This document shows positions 34,496-42,749 of a stretch of 58,760 nucleotides of DNA, one piece after another. The position numbers and the translations under genes were made by a program. The DNA is from Methylophaga sp. Lineage in GTDB: Bacteria; Pseudomonadota; Gammaproteobacteria; Nitrosococcales; Methylophagaceae. The notes below the pieces were generated by a model. It saw nothing but the letters and a program-made list of their open reading frames with translations, had not been told where the DNA came from and did not search any database. Every line of letters begins with the position of its first letter. Position 1 is the first letter of the stretch. The DNA lies in the NCBI RefSeq assembly GCF_030651745.1, contig NZ_JAUSCC010000143.1:1-58760 (forward strand). Reading direction: 5' to 3'.

Positions 34496-35275
34496 TCATA
34501 AGCCTAGCGCGGCGGGTAAATCGCGGATTGAGTCGACGATCCAATCCGGCTTGATCTTCGCTGCTTCTGCGTAAGCCGGTCGGTATTTGCCGGTTTTCAC
34601 CAAAATGCCTCTTAGGCCGGCCAGCTGTCCGCCGCCCACGTCCGTATCGATGTCATCTCCGATGATGACGGCCTCGGAAGCCTTTAGCCCCATGTCATCC
34701 AGAGCGACCTGAAAGAAATCGGGAGAAGGCTTACCGATAATCATCGCTTGGACTCCGCTGGCGTATTCCAATGCTTCGATAAAGCCACCGATGTCCATCT
34801 GCAATCCCGCCTCGGTCTGCCAGAACCGGTTTTTATGGATGGCGATGAGCTTGGCGCCGCCGATCAGGCAGTTGAACACCTCGTTTAACAACCGGTAAGA
34901 CCAGACGTCACCAATATCGCCTACCACCACGTAATCGGCTTCCGTGTCGGATTGCCGAAATTCCCCAAAATCCTGTTTTATATCATCCGCCAATAGCAAG
35001 CGGCAAACTGGATCGGACTGGCGTCTCAGAAAGAGCCGTGCGGCTTGTGGCGCACTGATGATTTCCTCCCGGGTCACGGAAAAGCCCAGGGCGTTGATTT
35101 TTTGTTGGAGCGAAACCAACGACAAGTTGCTGGTGTTGGTGATGAACCGACAGGTAAAGCCGGCAGTTCGGATGTGCTCCACAGACTCGCTGGCGCCTTC
35201 GATGGCACGAGAGCCGATGTAAAGTACACCGTCCAGGTCAAACAGGACGCCTTTGATAACGGACAGGGAGTTCAT
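34496..35275 (-). CDS. HAD-IIA family hydrolase (LHPP/TIGR01458-like)
   Basis: The 259-residue protein is a class IIA haloacid dehalogenase-type phosphatase. Motif I is FDLDGVLYIG (about residue 12), motif II FITNTSN (about 45), the motif III lysine lies in IIGKPSPDFF (about 180), and motif IV is IIGDDIDTDVGGGQLAG (about 205). The family includes LHPP, which acts on phospholysine, phosphohistidine and pyrophosphate; the substrate here is not known. It lies upstream of the DUF2126 gene on the same strand (about 105 bases between stop and start), so they may be co-transcribed. Confidence 0.85.
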   Translation of the reverse strand: MNSLSVIKGVLFDLDGVLYIGSRAIEGASESVEHIRTAGFTCRFITNTSNLSLVSLQQKINALGFSVTREEIISAPQAARLFLRRQSDPVCRLLLADDIKQDFGEFRQSDTEADYVVVGDIGDVWSYRLLNEVFNCLIGGAKLIAIHKNRFWQTEAGLQMDIGGFIEALEYASGVQAMIIGKPSPDFFQVALDDMGLKASEAVIIGDDIDTDVGGGQLAGLRGILVKTGKYRPAYAEAAKIKPDWIVDSIRDLPAALGL

Positions 35276-35979
35276 GATGATCGGGTTTGTCGTTGGGAAA
35301 CGAGGGATAGGAAATTCAACTGTCTTTTTTTAACTGGTTCGGGTGAACATTATTATAAGCTGAACTGTATTACAAGACTTATTGCTTGGTTGCTCTCTAT
35401 CTGAGCCTACAAACTCAGCTTTTGTGGGTTTTTGGGGCGAACACGATACCTTGAGACCCTTATCTGAAAGGTGCGCACAAGGGAGCCTCTCCCCGTCAAA
35501 AGGGTTGACTGGCAAGGGCACCGAGAGGTTACCCGTTCACGGTCTGATCAAACGCAAATTCCGGTAGGGGTTCCGCTGTTTCAGATTCATTCGGGTGCTT
35601 GATCGATATCCGTATCCGGCCCGTCGGGTAAAGCGCGAGCTGGTTCTCCGAGCAATAGTCGGCAATCATAGCGATCACCGATGCTGAGTTACAACGCTGC
35701 CCTATTCAGCGCCTGCAACGGGAAAGGCTCACGGCAAAAGGCTTAAAGCAAAGGGAAAAAGGTAAAAAAGGTGCAAAGGGAAGGGGGCCTTAACGGGAAA
35801 GGGCTTATCCCTAAAAGGCTTATCTGCTGGTTAAAAACGGGGCCGATAGATCAAAACCCTCGCAAAAGCAGACACGGTTTTACCTGTATCTTTACCGGCC
35901 AACCCGGCAGAATTTACTCACACATGACGGAGATTCAAGGTCCAGTCCTGGGCGCTCCTGAGTCATTGCGAGTGTAACC
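35276..35979. other. Leader region of the conjugation block
   Basis: No gene recognised in 704 bases. The 3' part (35717-35830) is purine-rich with many AAAGG/GGGAAA words (GGGAAAGG, CAAAGGGAAAAAGG, GGGAAGGGGG), resembling the leader before the DUF3158 gene. It marks the junction between cargo and the conjugation genes and probably contains the promoter of the PilL operon. Confidence 0.4.
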
Positions 35980-36549
35980 ATGAAGCCAAACCTTTGTTAT
36001 CCTGCCTCTTTGATGTTGCTGCCAACCGTTCTGGCATTGCTAGCCGGCTGTGCTTACCAACCACCCCAGCACGCCCGTAGCAGTAAACCGGATCCCAACC
36101 CGATTAGTGCTCTGGATGCGAACCGTAGCGGATCAGCCACGGCCCAGCGCCTGGTAATTTATCAAAACAGCGCCAAGAGCCGGTCCGCGTCCAGCGTTCA
36201 AACCGGGCGTTACAGTGCCCTGAGCGCAGGCCCGACGGATCCGCAGCGTCATCCCCTGCACGTCATCATCGAGGTGACGATTCCGGAGGAACACAGCACC
36301 GTCGAACAAGCCCTTCGCTATCTGTTAAGACGCAGTGGTTATAGCTTAGATGCTGCGCTCCGTCCCGATGTCGTCCGTCTGCTGGCCAAGCCACTGCCGG
36401 AGGTGCATCGCAAATTGGGCCCGATAACTTTGCAAGACGCGCTGACCGTGCTGGTGACGCCTTACTTTGTGGTCTGCGAAGACCCAATCAACCGGCTGAT
36501 CCGCTTCGTGCCCATTAATGCAGCAGGGGAGGGCCGTGATGATGCCTGA
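35980..36549 (+). CDS. pilL: PilL-type ICE protein, TIGR03748 family
   Basis: The 189-residue protein has a lipoprotein signal (LPTVLALLAGC, cysteine at about residue 24) and then a low-complexity linker. The TIGR03748/PilL domain follows: GRYSALSAGPTDPQRHPLHVIIEVTIP, TVEQALRYLLRRSGYSL, LPEVHRKLGPITLQDALTVLV. It belongs to the type IV-pilus-like part of PFGI-1 class conjugation systems and sits in the outer membrane or periplasm. It is the first gene of the plus-strand conjugation operon; its stop overlaps the next start. Confidence 0.85.
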   Translation: MKPNLCYPASLMLLPTVLALLAGCAYQPPQHARSSKPDPNPISALDANRSGSATAQRLVIYQNSAKSRSASSVQTGRYSALSAGPTDPQRHPLHVIIEVTIPEEHSTVEQALRYLLRRSGYSLDAALRPDVVRLLAKPLPEVHRKLGPITLQDALTVLVTPYFVVCEDPINRLIRFVPINAAGEGRDDA

Positions 36550-37342
36550 GCCGCAAACCTCGACTCCAAACCAGGCAGCCCAAGCCGGCCAATTTCAGCC
36601 TTTGCCGCACTGGCTCTTGCTCGGCGGCATCGTCTTGAGCGTGCTGGTAATGAGTCTGCTCGGCGGGTTATTATCCGGCAGGCTTCATAAGCCCGCGCCT
36701 GATGCCCTGATTGCCGTTGAAACCCAGGTTGCTACAGCCCATCTCAAACAAGCTGGTCAGCCACTTGCTGCACCAGACAAAACCGCGGTCACGCCAGCGC
36801 CTGAAGCAGGGGATAAACCGGATGTGGCCAGCAGCCCAAACGCTGATCCGCTGGCCGCCGCCCCATTCCCAACCCAAGAGCCAAAGGCCATGCTGACTCA
36901 GGACATCACCGCGCTCAAAGCCGCGCTGGCCGATCAGTTCAGGCACCAACAGGAGGGGCACCGCCAACAGGCAACTCAACTCGCCGCCTTGCAGCAGCAA
37001 CTGACGGCCCAAGCCAGCCAGCTTGCCCAGCTCGACCGCCTTTTAAATGAGACCGCGGCGAAAGCCAAACCGCACACCCCGCCGAAACCTAAAGCCATCG
37101 GCAACCGGAAAGAACCGGCCACAGTCGCGGTTCCCTTCCAATTGGTCAGCATCGATCAATGGGGTGAGACCCACGTAGCGGTTCTGCGCCAGGGCGGACA
37201 ACTGCATGAAAAAACCACCGGACAGACCCTCCAGGACTGGCAGCTCATCGCCATTAACCCGGTTGAACAGACGCTGAGCGTCAAATCGCCGGCCGGCTTC
37301 CTGCACACCCTGGCCATCAGCACCCTCCTGAATAGCCACTAG
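36539..37342 (+). CDS. Inner-membrane coiled-coil ICE protein
   Basis: From ATG 36539 (or 36542) the product has 267 residues. One membrane helix (about 25-47; WLLLGGIVLSVLVMSLLGGLLSG) is followed by a proline/alanine-rich linker, a coiled coil (about 125-180; QATQLAALQQQLTAQASQLAQLDRLLNE) and a small C-terminal beta domain (VAPFQLVSIDQWGETHVAVLRQGG-like). It overlaps the pilL end and precedes TIGR03759, a place where PFGI-1 elements carry an unnamed membrane protein. It probably spans the periplasm as part of the channel or pilus. Confidence 0.65.
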   Translation: MMPEPQTSTPNQAAQAGQFQPLPHWLLLGGIVLSVLVMSLLGGLLSGRLHKPAPDALIAVETQVATAHLKQAGQPLAAPDKTAVTPAPEAGDKPDVASSPNADPLAAAPFPTQEPKAMLTQDITALKAALADQFRHQQEGHRQQATQLAALQQQLTAQASQLAQLDRLLNETAAKAKPHTPPKPKAIGNRKEPATVAVPFQLVSIDQWGETHVAVLRQGGQLHEKTTGQTLQDWQLIAINPVEQTLSVKSPAGFLHTLAISTLLNSH

Positions 37343-37350
37343 GGCAGACC

Positions 37351-38127
37351 ATGCTACTCCAGCAGCACCCGGCAACCGTCTTCGCCGTCGTTATGACTAT
37401 CATGAACGGAGGCCTGCAACCGGCCCTGGCAGCCGATTCCCAGGCCCAGGCCCTGACTTATAAAGACTCCCAAACCCAAGCCCTTGATGAAAGCACGCAG
37501 CGCCGGCAACAGTGGTCACTCACGGAGGAACAATGGACGCGTTATCAAACCTTGTTGCAAGGCATTCGTGGCAGTATCAGTCCGGCCACGATTTCACCGA
37601 TCGAAGTGCTGGGCACGCATGCGGAAACCGAGCAGGAACGCCGGTACTATGCGGAACTCTGGGCCCGAATGCGCCATGAGGATGCCGAGCGCATACTCGC
37701 GTTTCAGCAGGCTTATGATGAAGCCTTTCAAAAACTGTACCCCCATGAAACGCTGATCGACAGAGCCCGCCTGCCGCGCCCGGCAGCTAACGATCAGACG
37801 ATTGCCGAGGGCGACCGGCTCCTGGTCTTCCTGCAACTCAAGCACTGCCCGGCCTGTGACAACCTGGTCCAGCGTATCGTCCATCAGGCCGCGCTTAAAA
37901 ACCACCAGCTGGATCTGTATTTTGTCGATACCCAGCACCAACGCGATGAGGGTTTGATAAAACAGTGGGCACAGCAGCAAAACTTAAATCCCCAGCGCTT
38001 AACAGCCGGCACTCTCACCCTGAACCACGATCAGGGCACCTATTTCAAATTAACCCGTCAGCGGCTCGGGCCGATCCCGCAGGTCTTTAAACTTCATGGT
38101 AAGACACTGGCAGCGCTGCGTTTATAG
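37351..38127 (+). CDS. ICE protein, TIGR03759 (PFL_4693) family
   Basis: The 258-residue protein has an N-terminal signal-like stretch. A family core follows (WSLTEEQWTRYQTLLQGIRGSISPATISPIEVLGTHAETEQERRYYAE in parts, about 50-100), then a C-terminal thioredoxin-like region with CPAC in LQLKHCPACDNLVQRI (about residue 165) and a cis-proline-like GPIPQVF near the end. A periplasmic redox or disulfide role in pilus or channel assembly is likely from the CPAC motif. It starts nine bases after the preceding stop and lies before the transglycosylase, the standard order. Confidence 0.85.
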   Translation: MLLQQHPATVFAVVMTIMNGGLQPALAADSQAQALTYKDSQTQALDESTQRRQQWSLTEEQWTRYQTLLQGIRGSISPATISPIEVLGTHAETEQERRYYAELWARMRHEDAERILAFQQAYDEAFQKLYPHETLIDRARLPRPAANDQTIAEGDRLLVFLQLKHCPACDNLVQRIVHQAALKNHQLDLYFVDTQHQRDEGLIKQWAQQQNLNPQRLTAGTLTLNHDQGTYFKLTRQRLGPIPQVFKLHGKTLAALRL

Positions 38128-38183
38128 TCCCTTCACGGTACCGTGTCATGACAGGCCGGTCTGAACGGCGCGAGAACCCATTG

Positions 38184-38762
38184 ATGAACCCAACCGTCTT
38201 GCTCCGCCGCAGCCTACCGATAGTCTGTTGTGTCTGGCTTCAGCCCGGAACTGCCCATGAGGCCATACCGGCCAGCTATCAACGCATCGCCGCTGAACAC
38301 CACCTGCCGCCGGCGGTGCTGTACAGTGTTGCGATGACCGAGAGCGGTCGAACACTGCCCAACGGCCAAGTCCGGCCCTGGCCGTGGACCCTGAATGTAG
38401 CCGGCCTGACGAAACGCTATCCGACCCGCTTAGCAGCCTGGCAGGGACTGACGGCCTATTTAAAACAAGGCATCGATTTGATCGACATCGGCCTCATGCA
38501 AGTCAACTGGCGCTATCACCGGCAGCAACTGGGCTCGCCCTGGCAAGCCCTGGAACCGTTCAACAATACCCGCACCGGTGCCAAGATCCTCCAAGGTCAC
38601 TATCAACAGACCGGCACCTGGCCCAGCGCCATCGGCCGCTATCATTCACCCGGCTCAAAGCCCGCCCAACGGCACCGGGCCCAACAGTACGCGCAACGCG
38701 TGATTAAACAGATGGCCCGTGTTCAAGGTGGGCCTAACGTCCTTGGTTCAGAAGGGTATTAA
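38184..38762 (+). CDS. Lytic transglycosylase of the conjugation apparatus
   Basis: The 192-residue protein has a signal peptide and an SLT domain. The catalytic glutamate is in YSVAMTESGR, and the supporting motifs IDIGLMQVNWRYH and AIGRYHSPG are clear. It cuts peptidoglycan to open a path for the secretion channel. ATG 38184 is chosen over 38148 because it begins the signal peptide directly. It follows TIGR03759 as usual. In canonical elements TIGR03765 comes next; here a 3.5-kb island is inserted between them. Confidence 0.87.
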   Translation: MNPTVLLRRSLPIVCCVWLQPGTAHEAIPASYQRIAAEHHLPPAVLYSVAMTESGRTLPNGQVRPWPWTLNVAGLTKRYPTRLAAWQGLTAYLKQGIDLIDIGLMQVNWRYHRQQLGSPWQALEPFNNTRTGAKILQGHYQQTGTWPSAIGRYHSPGSKPAQRHRAQQYAQRVIKQMARVQGGPNVLGSEGY

Positions 38763-38844
38763 CCCCAGCAAACAGCGTGCTGAGCAAGAAAGAGGGCAGC
38801 AGAACGTCTGATTTTGGATCACCTACCAATTTAAAAGATAACAG

Positions 38845-39486
38845 CTACGCCCTGTTCAGCAGATCGGCTATTTGCTCCAGCATCGTTTGAGGGGTGAAAT
38901 AATCAACGGTAATCGCCGACTGCTGACCCTCATGCAGTAGGCGTAAGGACGGATAAGCCGTGACGCCCATGCCTCGTGAAGATTGAATGTCATGCTGTAA
39001 AGCCTGCGCAATCGCGGGACTCCGTAAAGCTCGACCAAACGCAACCGTATCCAGGCCCACCTCCGCAGCGCATTGTTCAAGCGTGTCAAGCAGCGATGGA
39101 TTTCGGGCCTGTTGGTAATAGGCTGACTGAATGGCCCGTAACAGCCGCGTTTCACAGTCAGGGCCTTGTTGCCTCGCGGCCAATAAGGCCCGGCAGGCCG
39201 GATAGGTGGAACGGACCGGCGTGCTCGCTGTCCAGAAGTCAAAATTGAACCGCACTCCGGGCACCGTTGTTTCAATGCGCCGCCAGGTTTGCTGAAGGGC
39301 CTGCTGCATCTCCATCGGCATCGGCGTTGTGGTGTCCGGCGCCAGGCCGCCCAGGACATAATCAAACACTATCCCCGGCGGCAAATCCCGTTGCAACGCC
39401 TGCAAGCTCGCGCTGAACGCATAGCACCAACTGCACATTGGGTCATGGATATAAATTAATCGTGGTTCCGGCATGGCTTTACTCAT
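38845..39486 (-). CDS. DsbA/FrnE-like thioredoxin-fold oxidoreductase
   Basis: The 213-residue protein lacks a signal peptide and starts RLIYIHDPMCSWCYAF, with a CSWC redox pair at about residues 18-21 and a DsbA-type helical insertion. A cis-proline segment lies near the C-terminus (VTAYPSLRLL). It belongs to the FrnE/DsbA-like 2-hydroxychromene isomerase fold group and is probably a cytoplasmic thiol oxidoreductase. It is the only minus-strand gene of the accessory island within the conjugation block. Its function in the element is unknown. Confidence 0.82.
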   Translation of the reverse strand: MSKAMPEPRLIYIHDPMCSWCYAFSASLQALQRDLPPGIVFDYVLGGLAPDTTTPMPMEMQQALQQTWRRIETTVPGVRFNFDFWTASTPVRSTYPACRALLAARQQGPDCETRLLRAIQSAYYQQARNPSLLDTLEQCAAEVGLDTVAFGRALRSPAIAQALQHDIQSSRGMGVTAYPSLRLLHEGQQSAITVDYFTPQTMLEQIADLLNRA

Positions 39487-39622
39487 CTTTTATCTTTGAC
39501 AGGATAGGGCCTCATTGTAACCAGCGCGATGACTTTACGCCCGGTTAAAAAGCCGGAAAAAGCCCGCAGGTTGCGCTAAGCTAAATCAACCGATCAAGAC
39601 CTGAACCGTTACACTGACCGAC

Positions 39623-40273
39623 ATGAATCAAAACATGAGTACGCAACAAGGAAAACTGGCGCGCTGGATTGAGGCGAGGGGCTTTGGCTTCATTAAACCT
39701 GAAACCGGTCAGGGCGAACTGTTCATTCATATCAGCGCCTTTAAAAACCGGGTCCGTCAACCTGTGGTTGGTGATGTCATTTTCTATCAGGTCAGTGTTG
39801 ATCGTGACGGTAAAACCCGCGCCATCAATGCCCGAATCGAGGGGGCCAGCGAAGATAACATAAACCCAGCCACCTGGTCATTGATGCCAATAGGCACCGA
39901 CTTACCCAACCAACGAAGCGTCCCTGAAAACAAAGCCTATTCCAACAAGGCCAACTTGCCATCGCAACGGCCTCAGGCGCAACGACCCCCAAAAAGTTTC
40001 AATAGCCAACCTGTTGTCCTGCTGATAGCAGTGACAATTGGCATTGCCGCGTGGATTAAAGTCCAGGGTTTGACTCAACAGACAGCGCCGCAAACCGTTG
40101 CAGTCAGCCAACCGACATTGCCGACACAAGCACCTCGGTTCCACTGCCAGGGAAAAGAATGGTGTTCGGAGATGACATCCTGTGAAGAAGCCACTTTCTA
40201 CTTGGAGAACTGCCCCAACACCAAAATGGATGGGGACAACGATGGCATTCCGTGCGAAAGTCAGTGGTGCTGA
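39623..40273 (+). CDS. Cold-shock domain, membrane helix and Excalibur fusion
   Basis: The 216-residue protein starts with a cold-shock domain (about 8-75; GKLARWIEARGFGFIKPETGQGELFIHISAFKN, with RNP1-like GFGFIKP and RNP2-like LFIHIS). A polar linker follows, then one membrane helix (about 133-150; PVVLLIAVTIGIAAWI) and a C-terminal Excalibur domain with cysteines and the calcium loop DGDNDGIPCE. This would put nucleic-acid binding inside and calcium binding outside the membrane. Such fusions occur in other bacteria, often with DUF1294 in place of the single helix. Confidence 0.85.
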   Translation: MNQNMSTQQGKLARWIEARGFGFIKPETGQGELFIHISAFKNRVRQPVVGDVIFYQVSVDRDGKTRAINARIEGASEDNINPATWSLMPIGTDLPNQRSVPENKAYSNKANLPSQRPQAQRPPKSFNSQPVVLLIAVTIGIAAWIKVQGLTQQTAPQTVAVSQPTLPTQAPRFHCQGKEWCSEMTSCEEATFYLENCPNTKMDGDNDGIPCESQWC

Positions 40274-40320
40274 TGAGTGCCTCTGACCGTGTTAACGCTC
40301 TTCCAACTCGAGGAACAACG

Positions 40321-40626
40321 ATGAAACTGGCCATCCTGTTAAACCTGCTGTTATTAGCCACTGCCGCTCACGCCCAAGAGCCGGCGCAAGCCGATTATTG
40401 CCACGATGCCACCATTAATAATGATTGGCGCAAACACATTGCCACGTATCCGCAGGACCCGATCATATTAAAACTGGCGGGCCTGCGCGAAGGGTTGTGC
40501 CTGATGATTGAGCGAGGTCAGATCACCCAAGAGCAGGGCATCAACATCTGGGAAGATGAACGGCAACGCAGCCTGGTCGACAGAAACAAAGAACAAGCCC
40601 TGCACATGCCCAACTATACGCTGTAG
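40321..40626 (+). CDS. Small secreted protein
   Basis: The 101-residue product starts at ATG 40321 with AGGAACA upstream. It has a clear signal peptide (MKLAILLNLLLLATAAHAQE, cleavage after AHA at about residue 18). The mature part is helical with two cysteines (DYCHDA and EGLCLM) that could form a disulfide. No family is recognised. It follows the cold-shock/Excalibur gene by 47 bases on the same strand and may be co-expressed with it. Confidence 0.65.
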   Translation: MKLAILLNLLLLATAAHAQEPAQADYCHDATINNDWRKHIATYPQDPIILKLAGLREGLCLMIERGQITQEQGINIWEDERQRSLVDRNKEQALHMPNYTL

Positions 40627-40761
40627 TGATTAACCTCAATGACGCGTTAGTGGCTACACAACAGCAACGCATCGCCAGCATTCCCCGATCATCCGCAACG
40701 GGCGGGTACTTTGATTTCGAATCTCGCGTAAAATATCACCTTGTTGCCAGGGAGAGTCGTT

Positions 40762-41496
40762 ATGTCTGACGTGTTGATAGTTATTTTTGTCCTCTATATT
40801 ATTTATCTCATTATGAAAAAACCAAAATCCACCCCCGAAACAGCCGTCCCTAAAAAGCCCAGCCCCGCTCAGACCCCCCCTGAAAAGGTTCAAGCTGAAG
40901 AGGCCAAAGCTACCATTGAAGTGCCCGCTGTTGCCAAAGTGACGCCAGCTAAAGCGGCACCTAAAAAGTCCAGCCCCGCTCAGAACCCCCCTGAAAATGT
41001 TCAAGCCGAAGAGGCCAAAGCTACGATTGAAGTTCCTTCTGTTGCCGAAGTGACGCCAGCTAAAGCGGCACCTAAAAAGTCCAGCCCCGCTCAGAAACCC
41101 TCTAAAAAGGTTCAAGCCGAACAGGCCGAAGCTACGATTGAAGTGCCCGTTGCTTCAAAAGTGACCCCAGCTCAAGCGGCGGCGCCCATAAAGCCAGCCG
41201 TCAAAGCGGCACCTAAAAAACCCAATGTCCTGCAGAAAGCACCCAAGACGGCTGAAGATCTGTTTGTCGAGCCGGTAGCGACGTCGGACATCACCGTAAA
41301 AGACCGTATCGGCCTGACTGCAGGCCTTATTTGGCAATACCTCGCAGACCATGGCGCTACCCCGGTAGCCAAATTGATGCGGGAGCTTCCGGAAGAAGAA
41401 AAAATCATTCACCGCAGTATCGGCTGGTTAGCGCAGGAAGGTAAAATAACCCTGGACATCGTTGACCGGGCCGAGACTATCGCGCTGAAAGACTAA
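40762..41496 (+). CDS. Membrane-anchored repeat protein with winged-helix end
   Basis: The 244-residue protein has an N-terminal membrane helix (MSDVLIVIFVLYIIYLIMKK). Next come three 37-residue repeats rich in K, P, A and E (pattern KKxSPAQxPPExVQAEEAKATIEVP) and a C-terminal winged-helix domain of the DUF2582 type (about 175-240; IGLTAGLIWQYLADHGATPVAKLMRELPEEEKIIHRSIGWLAQEGKITL). The repeat part looks like an extended histone-H1-like linker. It might tether DNA or a regulator to the membrane. ATG 40762 has a GGGAGAG ribosome site. No fixed function is known. Confidence 0.7.
   Translation: MSDVLIVIFVLYIIYLIMKKPKSTPETAVPKKPSPAQTPPEKVQAEEAKATIEVPAVAKVTPAKAAPKKSSPAQNPPENVQAEEAKATIEVPSVAEVTPAKAAPKKSSPAQKPSKKVQAEQAEATIEVPVASKVTPAQAAAPIKPAVKAAPKKPNVLQKAPKTAEDLFVEPVATSDITVKDRIGLTAGLIWQYLADHGATPVAKLMRELPEEEKIIHRSIGWLAQEGKITLDIVDRAETIALKD
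40849..41211 (+). repeat. Tandem 111-bp coding repeats
   Basis: Units start at 40849, 40960 and 41071, each beginning CCTAAAAAG; the third is longer by 30 bases (to 41211). They encode the 37-residue repeats of the preceding gene. Near identity of the first units suggests recent copy-number change. Confidence 0.85.
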
Positions 41497-41520
41497 CGGT
41501 ATTTCAGACTGGCGAAGGTG

Positions 41521-41580
41521 CCGAGCAAGGGGCTCGGTCATCCATGGCTTCTGGACCCCGGCCATCCGTGCCGGGGCGAC
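41521..41580. repeat. Intergenic hairpin repeat
   Basis: Two adjacent hairpins: CCGAGC (41521-41526) with GCTCGG (41532-41537), and CCCCGG (41556-41561) with CCGGGG (41571-41576). The sequence around them (CATCCATGGCTTCTGGACC) has the look of a dispersed intergenic repeat. It may also end the preceding transcript, though no T-run follows. Confidence 0.5.
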
Positions 41581-41762
41581 AGCTACGATTAACGCGAACA
41601 GGGCCTTCGAAAACACGACTCCCTAGCCCAAAATCCTGATAAGGACAGGCTTCAGCGCCCCCAGGTTGCCAAGAAAAATTAACCTCAGGACGTGAAGAAT
41701 TGTTATTTTTACACTATAAATAAAGCGCACCTTTTTTTCATCCTGACTCAGGAACCTCCTTT

Positions 41763-42038
41763 ATGAATAAATCCGAATTAATCGATGCCATCGCCCAGCA
41801 CGCCCAATTAACCAAAGCTGATTCAGGCCGGGCGCTGGACGGTTTGCTCCACACCATCGAGACCGCATTAAAAGCCGGCGACTCGGTTGCTTTGGTCGGC
41901 TTTGGCACGTTTGCCGTCAAAGCCCGCGCCGAGCGCACCGGACGGAATCCCCAAAGCGGAGAAGCCATCACTATTGCAGCCGCCAACATTCCAGGCTTCA
42001 AACCTGGAAAAAACCTGAAAGACGCGGTTAACCCTTAA
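41763..42038 (+). CDS. HU family DNA-binding protein
   Basis: The 91-residue protein is a full-length [42 protein letters not shown] in parts at the N-terminus, [28 protein letters not shown] for the beta-arm with the RNP tip, and [14 protein letters not shown] at the end. It bends and compacts DNA without sequence choice. Like the IHF-beta-like gene at 8943 it seems to be an element-borne copy, perhaps for nucleoid compatibility or for recombination. Confidence 0.9.
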   Translation: MNKSELIDAIAQHAQLTKADSGRALDGLLHTIETALKAGDSVALVGFGTFAVKARAERTGRNPQSGEAITIAAANIPGFKPGKNLKDAVNP

Positions 42039-42163
42039 GCGCTGCGGGGCTGATGCCATCGGCCCCGGTATTTGTCTCGTGTTTTCGCAGCTTTTAGAGC
42101 CAGCGCCGCCTGCGTTTAACACGCCTTACCTTTCATAATACTCCTGGCAAACCCTCACTCGAT

Positions 42164-42192
42164 AAAACCCTGGCCTCTTAAAACAGGGTTTT
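42164..42192 (+). terminator. Terminator-like hairpin before the TIGR03765 gene
   Basis: AAAACCCTG (42164-42172) pairs perfectly with CAGGGTTTT (42184-42192), with an 11-base loop. The T-run is only four bases but lies in the stem end, and the A-run on the other side would serve the opposite strand. It separates the accessory island from the next conjugation gene. Confidence 0.55.
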
Positions 42193-42257
42193 GAGTTCGC
42201 TTTAAGCGGGCCATGATCCACAATGCGGACGTTTCTCAGCTAACGCAGTGAATCACC

Positions 42258-42749
42258 ATGCCCAATCGATCCATCGCCTTGTGTCTGCTCATCTTGCTTT
42301 TGCCGGTGCTCAGTGCCGGCGCACCGGTGATCATTTATGACAGCGGCCGCACCACACCGTTGCCGGATCAGCCGGACACCGTCCAAGTGCAAACGCCGGT
42401 GACTGCGGACTTTTCGGTGCACCTTGAGCCGTTACCGGTCACCAGTCCCACGCTGTCACCGGGTAAAGTCGAGGCCCGCAGCCTCGACCGGCGCTATCTG
42501 GAGCGCCCGGTCTTCATGGTCGGCGCGGATGGGCTGTCCCTGCGCTGGTTAGCGGTGCACCAAGCCCGGCTCAAGCAGCATCAGGCCATCGGTATTGCCG
42601 TGAATGTCGATACTGCAGAACACTTACAACAATTGCAACAGGCCGCCGGTGGCCTGGTCATCTACCCGCTGGCCGGCGATGCCCTGGCCGAGCAACTGGA
42701 CTTGACCCATTACCCGGTGTTGATTTCCCCGACCCGGATCGAGCAATGA
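42258..42749 (+). CDS. ICE protein, TIGR03765 (PFL_4695) family
   Basis: The 163-residue protein has a signal peptide (LCLLILLLPVLSAGA) and family blocks VIIYDSGRTTPLP, RSLDRRYLERPVFMVGADGLSLRWLAVHQARLKQHQAIGIAVNV in parts, and YPVLISPTRIEQ at the very end. It is a periplasmic component that always precedes TraD in this class. The stop overlaps the TraD start (ATGA), showing translational coupling. Its role is unknown. Confidence 0.87.
   Translation: MPNRSIALCLLILLLPVLSAGAPVIIYDSGRTTPLPDQPDTVQVQTPVTADFSVHLEPLPVTSPTLSPGKVEARSLDRRYLERPVFMVGADGLSLRWLAVHQARLKQHQAIGIAVNVDTAEHLQQLQQAAGGLVIYPLAGDALAEQLDLTHYPVLISPTRIEQ

Noticed and set aside
40849..41211. CRISPR-like array
   Set aside because: The 111-base repeats are contiguous, in frame with a protein and have no spacers, so they are coding tandem repeats. 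No CRISPR array was seen elsewhere.
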